Assembly (NCBI GenBank): GCA_015058265.1
Contig: SVCR01000151.1
Span: 1 to 5,002, forward strand
Source of the DNA: Clostridiales bacterium
GTDB taxonomy: Bacteria; Bacillota_A; Clostridia; Peptostreptococcales; Anaerovoracaceae
Length of the DNA stretch: 5,002 bases
Direction: 5' to 3'
The first letter of the stretch is position 1; the number at the start of each line of letters is the position of its first letter. Both the position numbers and the translations under genes were made by a program. Shown here in pieces: positions 1-4,524 of the stretch. Under the pieces are notes generated by a model that worked only from the letters and a program-made list of their open reading frames with translations, was not told the DNA's origin and searched no databases.

Positions 1-467
1 CCGAACGGTCTGAATGTGTCCTCAGCTGTTGCAGGTCTGACCTCAAGCCCGGTATCCTCCGCGCCTCTTCCGGTCCCGTCAGCTCTGACAAATGAGTAGA
101 TATCATGAGCTCCGATAGGCAGCTTGTATTTGAGAGAAATAGCATTTCCGAGGTCGACTGCAGGATTGATCTCCGGCATTCCTTTGCCCTTGGCTATCCT
201 GTCCATCAGCGCCTCAGCTGCGCATGCATATCTGTTAGGATTGATCCCCAGGGCCCTGAAAGCCTCGCGATAAGGAACGACGCAAGGATCGTTCTTCGCT
301 TTGTTCCCTGTCTCCTCGAAATACTTCCTGACGGACTCCGCGTTTGCTTCGAGCATCTCCTTGATCGCCGGTACTTCTCGCGCATTGTCTATACCTGTGA
401 CGGCGACTACACCGACAACAAAATCCGGGATCTTATCGAACACTTCTTTACTTACTTCGTAGAACAT
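1..467 (-). CDS. Solo B3/B4 domain protein (PheT-like tRNA-binding domain), 3' end cut by the window edge
   Basis: Reading the minus strand from an ATG at 467 gives 155 open codons that run off the left edge. The stretch at residues 67-120, with YREAFRALGINPNRY, EALMDRI, GMPEINPAVDLGNAIS and LPIGAHD, matches the B3/B4 domain of the phenylalanyl-tRNA synthetase beta subunit. Here it stands alone, without the rest of PheT. In PheT this region belongs to the module with tRNA-editing activity. For solo proteins of this kind (COG3382-like, usually somewhat over 200 residues) the role is not established, and a part in tRNA or amino-acid quality control is only inference. The start is well fixed: an in-frame TGA lies a short way upstream, no other start codon intervenes, and a purine-rich GGAGAAAGGGG precedes the ATG. 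The gene lies downstream of a terminator, so it probably has its own promoter. I see only a loose -10 (TACAAT) upstream, with no convincing -35. Confidence 0.85.
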   Translation of the reverse strand, partial: MFYEVSKEVFDKIPDFVVGVVAVTGIDNAREVPAIKEMLEANAESVRKYFEETGNKAKNDPCVVPYREAFRALGINPNRYACAAEALMDRIAKGKGMPEINPAVDLGNAISLKYKLPIGAHDIYSFVRADGTGRGAEDTGLEVRPATAEDTFRPF

Positions 468-556
468 AATACTCTGCCCCTTTCTCCGTTGGCCATTCCC
501 TCATTCATATATTGTAATATGGCTCGAACGCCATCCGTTTTCTCTGAATAAAACTC

Positions 557-584
557 GTGACAAGGAGATGCATCCCCTTGTCAC
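557..584 (-). terminator. Intrinsic terminator after the DUF1858 gene
   Basis: A 9-base-pair perfect inverted repeat, GTGACAAGG with CCTTGTCAC (557-565 with 576-584), encloses a 10-base loop. On the minus strand the stem is followed by GAGTTTTATTC, a modest T run. It begins 34 bases past the stop codon of the DUF1858 gene and 90 bases before the B3/B4 gene, so it most likely separates these two transcription units. The short T tract makes efficiency uncertain. Confidence 0.7.
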
Positions 585-617
585 TATTCGATATTTCTTG
601 TTCTGCTATTTAATTAA

Positions 618-812
618 TTATGCACCAAGTGCTTCATTAAGTGCTGTTACAAGAGCGTCTCCGTCAAGTCCGTGAACAGTTGCTGCCGCCTCGATGGACT
701 CTCCCTGGGATGCCGGGCATCCGATGCACATCATTCCGTTAGCGAAAAATGTACGTACCAGTTCAGGGTGCTCGCTGATAACATCACCGATGATCATGTC
801 TTTAGTAATCAT
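618..812 (-). CDS. DUF1858 protein (hybrid-cluster-protein-associated redox disulfide domain)
   Basis: This 64-residue protein consists of one DUF1858 domain. It has the family pattern MITKDMIIGDVI, then HPELVRTFFANGMMCIGCPAS and a helical C-terminus. The two cysteines of the CIGC motif (C29, C32) are the probable redox-active pair. The domain is best known beside or fused to hybrid cluster protein and other redox enzymes, and it is thought to act as a small cytoplasmic redox-disulfide module; the partner is unknown here. A TTG six bases upstream (818) is also in frame. I prefer the ATG at 812 because the AGGAG site lies 9 bases before it but only 3 before the TTG. The gene has a near-consensus promoter and a downstream terminator, so it appears to be a single-gene unit. 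No hcp-like gene is visible in the window. Confidence 0.92.
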   Translation of the reverse strand: MITKDMIIGDVISEHPELVRTFFANGMMCIGCPASQGESIEAAATVHGLDGDALVTALNEALGA

Positions 813-849
813 AGTCAATGTCTCCTTTCATCGCGTTGCTACAAGGCAT

Positions 850-878
850 ATACTACAACCGCGAATCAGCAATGTCAA
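850..878 (-). promoter_or_regulatory. Sigma-A type promoter of the DUF1858 gene
   Basis: On the minus strand a perfect -35 TTGACA (878-873) is followed by exactly 17 bases and then TAGTAT (855-850), four of six matches to TATAAT. The predicted transcript would start near 843, giving a leader of about 30 bases that contains the AAAGGAG ribosome binding site. It lies between the thrH stop and the DUF1858 start, the expected place for a separate unit. Confidence 0.75.
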
Positions 879-919
879 GAATTAATTCCTATTTATCAGG
901 TAGGAGTTTGTATTCAGCC

Positions 920-1519
920 TTATAAAGCGGCCTTGATCGCATCAAGGAATTCTCCGAACTCTTCGAATGCCGGGTACTGCGGATAATCAGCCTTGATCTT
1001 ATCTGTAGTTCTGAACAGGAATCCGGCTTTGCTTGCCTCTATCATCTCAAGGTCATTGTAGCTGTCTCCGGCTGCTATAGTGTCATAGCCGATCGACTGG
1101 AGTCCTCTTACTGTCGTCAGCTTGGAGTGCTCACATCTCATCTTGATATCTGCAATATATCCTTCATCATCGATCACCAACTCATTGCAGAATATTGTCG
1201 GCCAGTCAAGCTTCTTCATCAGCGGCTGCGCAAACTGCGAGAAAGTATCGCTGAGAATGATCGTCTGAGTAGTCTGACGCAGTTCGTCAAGGAATTCCTT
1301 AGCGCCCGGCAGCGGATCTATCTTGGCGATAGTGTTCTGAACGTCCTTGAGCTTGAGTCCATGCTCCTTGAGGATGCCGATCCTCCACTGCATCAGCTTG
1401 TCATAATCCGGCTCATCTCTTGTCGTTCTCTTGAGTTCAGGTATTCCGCTCTCTTTGCTGAAAGCGATCCATATTTCCGGATACAGTACTCCTTCCATAT
1501 CAAGACATACAATAGTCAT
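920..1519 (-). CDS. thrH: ThrH: phosphoserine phosphatase / homoserine phosphotransferase (HAD superfamily)
   Basis: This 199-residue cytoplasmic HAD enzyme closely resembles ThrH, best studied in Pseudomonas, where it is about 205 residues. ThrH dephosphorylates phosphoserine and can pass the phosphate to homoserine, linking serine and threonine synthesis. Visible motifs are LDMEGVLYPEIWIAF at residues 6-20 (nucleophile D7, with E9 in place of the second Asp, as in ThrH), the motif II Ser in ILSDTF (S90), a probable motif III Lys (K133) and GDSYND at 151-156 (D152, D156). RTTRDEPDYD near residue 31 is also typical of ThrH. The ATG at 1519 has AAGGGAG 8 bases upstream. The gene follows the acetyltransferase gene by 85 bases with no clear terminator, so read-through from that unit is possible. 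No other serine or threonine biosynthesis gene is in view. The family assignment is firm; whether both activities exist in this host cannot be told. Confidence 0.93.
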   Translation of the reverse strand: MTIVCLDMEGVLYPEIWIAFSKESGIPELKRTTRDEPDYDKLMQWRIGILKEHGLKLKDVQNTIAKIDPLPGAKEFLDELRQTTQTIILSDTFSQFAQPLMKKLDWPTIFCNELVIDDEGYIADIKMRCEHSKLTTVRGLQSIGYDTIAAGDSYNDLEMIEASKAGFLFRTTDKIKADYPQYPAFEEFGEFLDAIKAAL

Positions 1520-1604
1520 AATGTGATCTCCCTTCTATGATTGAATGATTCTCTGATTATCTTCTATCCATCCGGTATGTGCTTCTGCACCGGTCACTGC
1601 CTGT

Positions 1605-2603
1605 TCAGTCAATGGGAAAGCCGTAATAAGGCCGTTCCTCCGCATCATTCCCTTCTGCCCCGGATCCGGATATGCCCGCGGCCATCGTCTGGCATTGTCT
1701 TATACCCGGAGCTCTGTATATCACTCTTTTCGCACGCTCATGACACGCCAGCCTTCTGACGGTCTCCTCTTCTATCTCTTCAGATATCTGCATGAGCGCC
1801 GGATCGATCAGAAATTCTTCGAGGTATAAGGTCCCCTCGTCATTGCTTTTCATGATGCAGACTGCGTCACCCTCATTGATCATAGCAAGACCGTCTCCTC
1901 CGGCGCTGTCTTCCCTGACCAGCTCTAGCAGCTCTATCGCCGGAGTGATATGAGGGACATCCCTAAGCAGTTTCTCCCGCTTCTCGATGTACTCCCCTGC
2001 CGTCACAGTTCGAACTGATAATTCCGCTTCGAAGAAATCCGCATCTTCATTATCTTCACTGCCGTATATCGACACGTCTGCTCCCGGCAGGAAACGCATC
2101 TGCTCGGCAGGTCCGTCATCATCTTCTATGCAAAGCTCTTTAATATCCGTGAAGAAGTAACGCTCATATCCGAGGTTTCCGTAATAAGCTTCGAGAGACT
2201 CCTCCGCCGGTGATACAGCAGAGATACCGCCCTTCTCCAGCACTTCATCTCTCACATATGCCGTCAGTTTTCCTGCTAAGCCCATGCTGCGGTGATCAGG
2301 GTCAGTACAGACCGCGTAACTCATATATACGGGCCGGTCTTCATAGTGACCGCACAGATAACAGGTCAGGGCAGATACCGACTCGCCGTCAGCATTGGTC
2401 ACTACATAGCCTCTTATCCTGTCCGAATACGGCTCAGCCTCCGGATCAGCGCCAAAGCATCTGTAGAGCATATCCACAAAAGCCGGCTCGTCGCCGAATG
2501 TCCTGCACCACAGGCTGCGAAGTCCTTCGTATGTTCTGCGTTCCCGCACTGCTTCTATTAAGAATCCCGCATCCGCTGCTCTGACTTCGTCTTCCGGTTT
2601 CAC
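1605..2603 (-). CDS. GNAT family N-acetyltransferase with a C-terminal extension
   Basis: This 332-residue protein contains a GNAT acyltransferase domain at about residues 20-155. Strand YMSYAVCTDPDHRSMGLAGKL (93-113) is motif A, with R105, G108 and A110 forming the acetyl-CoA pyrophosphate loop. SPAEESLEAYYGNLGYERYF (131-150) is the motif B region with its aromatic residues. The remaining 170 or so residues form a second part, rich in acidic residues, that may be a degenerate second GNAT-like half, ending in PYYGFPID. The substrate is unknown. The start is a GTG at 2603, supported by AAGGA 6 bases upstream; the first internal Met is at residue 45, too far into the domain. It begins 25 bases after the stop of the DUF2156 gene, so the two are almost certainly one operon, suggesting related jobs. 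Confidence 0.85.
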   Translation of the reverse strand: MKPEDEVRAADAGFLIEAVRERRTYEGLRSLWCRTFGDEPAFVDMLYRCFGADPEAEPYSDRIRGYVVTNADGESVSALTCYLCGHYEDRPVYMSYAVCTDPDHRSMGLAGKLTAYVRDEVLEKGGISAVSPAEESLEAYYGNLGYERYFFTDIKELCIEDDDGPAEQMRFLPGADVSIYGSEDNEDADFFEAELSVRTVTAGEYIEKREKLLRDVPHITPAIELLELVREDSAGGDGLAMINEGDAVCIMKSNDEGTLYLEEFLIDPALMQISEEIEEETVRRLACHERAKRVIYRAPGIRQCQTMAAGISGSGAEGNDAEERPYYGFPID

Positions 2604-2628
2604 TGCCGTTCCTTCTTATTATTCTTTC

Positions 2629-3561
2629 TTATTTCTCTTCAGCAAAATACTTCATCAACAGGATATCAGGATGGTAGCTTTCCTTGGCCTTCCTGAGCCC
2701 TTCCAGTCCCATGTCCTCTTCCCGGTTGAAATACCGGATACCCGGGAGCTCTGCTGATACCATTCTGGCAAACTCACGGTTCACCATCGTATATGCTCCC
2801 TCTACTCCCGGCAGAGCCTTCTCGAAATGAACATCGAAGACCTCCGGATCCAGACTTGTTCCGGCTGTAAAAGCGACCGGCTCTCCGTTCTGGTAAAGCA
2901 GTCCGCCTATGCATCCGAGTTCGTTATAATTCGCAAACATCTCTTCGATCGCCTGAGCTTCGTCCTTCAGATCAGGATCATGCTTCTCCTTGTAGAACTC
3001 GTCTACGAACGCTTTGGCCTCTTCCAGCGAGGAATTCCTGTACTCGCTGCTGCTCCCGCAGGAAGTGACACAACCGCAGGAATCCGCGGTTATCTTGTGG
3101 AATTCCCATACACCATTGCGTTCAAAGTGTTTGATATGATTTCTCTTTGAAGACAGATGTCTGCCGGCGAGATTGCACAGCTTCTCGGTAGAATAAATGT
3201 AATCTGCGTTGTTCCTGTCTTCAGATATTTCAAAGCGGTCTCCGTAGAGAGGAAGGAATTCTTCCAGTGTCTTATCTGTCAGGCCGCGGATGATAAGCTT
3301 GTTGCCTTGAGAATGAGCCTCTTCAAGCAATAACTCTATCGACGGGACTACATCTCCTCCGCCCTTTGGATAAGCATATACATTCCACTGCGGCATACCG
3401 ACCAACAGTCTCGGTCCGCAGAAAGCTATAAGCGGTCTGTAAGCTTTGCGCCAGATATACAGATTGGCGAACCCGTAATCAGCTCCGTGGCATCCGCTTG
3501 CGCATATCTTGTCCTCAATTTCTTTCTTGTCTGAAAGTGTTATTTCTTTCCAATCGATCAT
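2629..3561 (-). CDS. DUF2156 domain protein (GNAT-fold, related to the MprF/LPG synthase C-terminal domain)
   Basis: This 310-residue protein, with no membrane segment, matches the stand-alone DUF2156 family. Its fold is related to the soluble catalytic domain of the lysyl-phosphatidylglycerol synthase MprF. Family landmarks are ADYIYSTEKLCNLAGRHLSSKRNHIKHF (119-146), the segment FDVHFEKALPGVEGAYTMVNREFA (242-265) and YFNREEDMGLEGLRKAKESYHPD (277-299). MprF itself transfers amino acids from aminoacyl-tRNA to lipids; whether this cytoplasmic relative uses tRNA, acyl-CoA or something else is unknown. Residues 160-178 hold a Cys/Ser-rich insert (C162, C164, C168) between conserved blocks. The ATG at 3561 is preceded by GGAGG at a rather short spacing of 4 bases. 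It is the first gene of the unit starting at the promoter 3618-3646, and the GNAT gene follows it. Confidence 0.85.
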   Translation of the reverse strand: MIDWKEITLSDKKEIEDKICASGCHGADYGFANLYIWRKAYRPLIAFCGPRLLVGMPQWNVYAYPKGGGDVVPSIELLLEEAHSQGNKLIIRGLTDKTLEEFLPLYGDRFEISEDRNNADYIYSTEKLCNLAGRHLSSKRNHIKHFERNGVWEFHKITADSCGCVTSCGSSSEYRNSSLEEAKAFVDEFYKEKHDPDLKDEAQAIEEMFANYNELGCIGGLLYQNGEPVAFTAGTSLDPEVFDVHFEKALPGVEGAYTMVNREFARMVSAELPGIRYFNREEDMGLEGLRKAKESYHPDILLMKYFAEEK

Positions 3562-3617
3562 AAGACCTCCGGTCGATCCCTTTTATATCATATCTGTTTT
3601 TTCTGATTCTTCCTTGA

Positions 3618-3646
3618 ATTATATGCATAATAGCCCGACTCGTCCA
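3618..3646 (-). promoter_or_regulatory. Sigma-A type promoter of the DUF2156-GNAT operon
   Basis: On the minus strand TGGACG (3646-3641, four of six matches to the -35 consensus) is followed by exactly 17 bases and a perfect TATAAT (3623-3618). The transcript would start near 3611, leaving a leader of about 50 bases before the ATG at 3561. A second AT-rich element, TATGAT at 3592-3587, lies closer to the gene but has no convincing -35. Confidence 0.7.
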
Positions 3647-3714
3647 CTTTTTTAGTATAGTTAAAGTAAATTCCCGAACTTCTTCACACAATTGATGCGT
3701 CCCGCTGCTGCAAC

Positions 3715-3749
3715 AAAAATCACCCGGAATCTCATTTGATCCGGGTGAT
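3715..3749 (-). terminator. Strong intrinsic terminator after the repeat-tailed membrane protein gene
   Basis: A perfect 10-base-pair stem, ATCACCCGGA with TCCGGGTGAT (3719-3728 with 3740-3749), closes an 11-base loop. On the minus strand it is followed at once by TTTTTGTTG. The stem begins 34 bases after the stop codon at 3784. This is a textbook Rho-independent terminator, and it isolates the upstream membrane-protein gene from the DUF2156 operon. Confidence 0.9.
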
Positions 3750-3783
3750 CATGCTTACTTGATCAAATGCAGGCAGTTTTGAT

Positions 3784-4326
3784 CTATTCTGCCTTCTCTG
3801 CTGTATCAGCAGCTGCTTCAGCAACTGTCTCAGCAGCCTCTTCGACTGTCTCAGCAGCCTCTTCGACTGTCTCCTCAGCTGCGTCAACGACCTCGGCAGC
3901 TTCCTCTGCTGCAGCCTCGACTGTCTCCTCAGCCGCGTCAACGACCTCGGCAGCTTCCTCTGCTGCGTCCTCGACTGTCTCTTCAACAGCAACGGCTTCT
4001 TCTGCTGCGTCCTCTGCGGCTTCAGCAGGAGCATCGACTGTAACGACCTCAGCACTCGGCTCAACGTAGTTAGCCGGATCCAGCTTTCTTACAGCTTCCA
4101 GTATATATCCTGCCATGAATACGGTGATAGCGGATACCAGCATGCTCAGTCCGTTCTGAAGAACGTAAGCAATGATCTCGCCGATGCCTGCAGACATTCC
4201 GTATGATCCATAGTAGTCTCTGATCTGCGCTACTGTTGTTGCTGCCATATAGCAGAAATAAACGAACAGAAGTGCTGCGAGCACGTAACAAATAATAGCG
4301 ATTGGTGATTTTCTGAACTTCTTCAT
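3784..4326 (-). CDS. Small membrane protein with two TM helices and an Ala/Glu/Val-rich repeat tail
   Basis: I do not recognise a named family for this 180-residue protein. After a basic N-terminus (MKKFRK) come two hydrophobic segments, at about residues 8-30 and 50-75. Residues 98-180 form a strongly acidic tail made almost only of Ala, Glu, Val, Asp and Thr. The tail contains an 18-residue repeat (AAEEAAEVVDAAEETVEA and its near copy, about 121-156) and then seven-residue repeats of the ETVEEAA type. Such periodicity predicts a long charged alpha helix or coiled coil; the positive-inside rule would place both ends in the cytoplasm, with a short outside loop at about 31-49. The ATG at 4326 has AAAGG 10 bases upstream. 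The gene ends at a strong terminator and sits just downstream of the TnpB element's right end. A structural, membrane-associated or scaffolding role is a guess. The coding call is supported by clean TM segments, the ribosome site and the terminator. Confidence 0.8.
   Translation of the reverse strand: MKKFRKSPIAIICYVLAALLFVYFCYMAATTVAQIRDYYGSYGMSAGIGEIIAYVLQNGLSMLVSAITVFMAGYILEAVRKLDPANYVEPSAEVVTVDAPAEAAEDAAEEAVAVEETVEDAAEEAAEVVDAAEETVEAAAEEAAEVVDAAEETVEEAAETVEEAAETVAEAAADTAEKAE
3830..3871 (-). repeat. Two identical 21-bp tandem repeats inside the tail-coding region
   Basis: The 21-base unit at 3830-3850 is repeated without change at 3851-3871, followed immediately by the start of the larger repeat. 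It encodes the seven-residue ETVEEAA-type heptad. As the unit is a multiple of three, gain or loss of copies would keep the frame. Confidence 0.9.
3863..3970 (-). repeat. Two 54-bp tandem repeats (18-residue unit) inside the tail-coding region
   Basis: Unit 3863-3916 and unit 3917-3970 match at 51 of 54 positions by direct comparison. A third copy begins at 3971 (TCGACTGTCTC) and soon diverges. The unit encodes 18 residues, which equals five full turns of an alpha helix, so each copy would present the same face. The high DNA identity, not only protein similarity, points to recent duplication. Confidence 0.9.
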
Positions 4327-4360
4327 TTTTATAATACCTTTTTAGCCTTTCTATTATTGT

Positions 4361-4382
4361 CTCCGGAACTTTCATCCCGGAG
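4361..4382 (-). other. Hairpin in the leader of the membrane protein gene
   Basis: CTCCGG (4361-4366) and CCGGAG (4377-4382) form a 6-base-pair stem with a 10-base loop. It lies about 35 bases before the start codon at 4326. On the minus strand it is followed by ACAATAATAG, without a T run, so it is not a terminator for transcripts coming from the element. It may stabilise the messenger's 5' end or be fortuitous. Confidence 0.4.
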
Positions 4383-4384
4383 TT

Positions 4385-4393
4385 ATTATCACA
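4385..4393 (-). promoter_or_regulatory. Possible extended -10 element for the membrane protein gene
   Basis: On the minus strand TGTGATAAT (4393-4385) fits an extended -10: a TG, one base, then GATAAT with five of six matches. No good -35 is found 16-18 bases upstream, where the sequence already belongs to the insertion element. Transcription would start near 4378, at the leader hairpin. This is a candidate only. Confidence 0.35.
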
Positions 4394-4401
4394 TCTTCAC
4401 T

Positions 4402-4524
4402 GTGACATACTCCCACCACTTGTAGAAGTGGGGGCTTCTCGCTCAACAGCTTTAGCGAGCTGAGTATCAACGAGCTATCCCCGTGTGCCCCACGGTTCCT
4501 CTTTTAGATATAAGTTTACTTTTG
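4402..4524 (-). ncRNA. Probable omega-RNA (reRNA) scaffold of the TnpB element, 5' end undefined
   Basis: In IS200/IS605 elements the RNA that guides TnpB covers the tnpB 3' end and the right end. This segment fits: in minus-strand order it has a hairpin CCGTG/CACGG (4481-4485 with 4491-4495), a stem AGCGAG/CTCGCT (4438-4443 with 4454-4459), and the terminal hairpin 4412-4434. A CAGCT/AGCTG pairing (4447-4451 with 4458-4462) overlaps the second stem and could form an alternative or pseudoknot. The sequence is like other omega-RNA scaffolds I recall, with GAACCGTGGGGCACACGGGG and AGAAGCCCCCACTTCT. The true 5' end is probably inside tnpB and cannot be set from sequence. Confidence 0.65.
4412..4434 (-). 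other. Imperfect subterminal hairpin of the IS200/IS605 right end
   Basis: CCACTT (4416-4421) pairs with AAGTGG (4426-4431) around the loop GTAG, and CCC (4412-4414) pairs with GGG (4432-4434), leaving A4415 unpaired. A short stem-loop with a single bulged base near the element end is the typical recognition structure of the single-strand transposase TnpA in this family. Confidence 0.75.

Noticed and set aside
105..551. Plus-strand open frame of 148 codons
   Set aside because: It is opposite the B3/B4 gene, has no domain pattern or good ribosome site, and crosses the terminator hairpin region; the minus-strand frame shows a clear family match.
886..904. Weak hairpin TCCTA/TAGGA as a possible thrH terminator
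   Set aside because: The stem is only 5 AT-rich base pairs and has no convincing T run, so I do not call it a terminator.
3830..3970. Repeats considered as a CRISPR array
   Set aside because: The units are directly tandem without unique spacers, are multiples of three and lie in frame in a coding tail.
3732..4064. Minus-strand Arg/Gln/Leu-rich frame of 110 codons in the repeat region
   Set aside because: This is another reading frame of the same repeats; it overlaps the real gene completely and has no start signal.
3767..4069. Plus-strand 100-codon Ser/Ala/Thr-rich frame opposite the repeat tail
   Set aside because: Its composition is the direct reverse-complement consequence of the GCT/GAG-rich repeats on the minus strand. 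It lacks a ribosome site, while the minus-strand frame has TM segments, a ribosome site and a terminator.
4070..4375. Minus-strand 101-codon frame starting inside the leader hairpin
   Set aside because: It overlaps the membrane-protein gene in another frame, has no ribosome site before its ATG and shows no plausible protein features.
4361..4382. CTCCGG/CCGGAG hairpin as a plus-strand terminator
   Set aside because: No plus-strand gene leads into it, and the following TTATTATC is a poor T tract.
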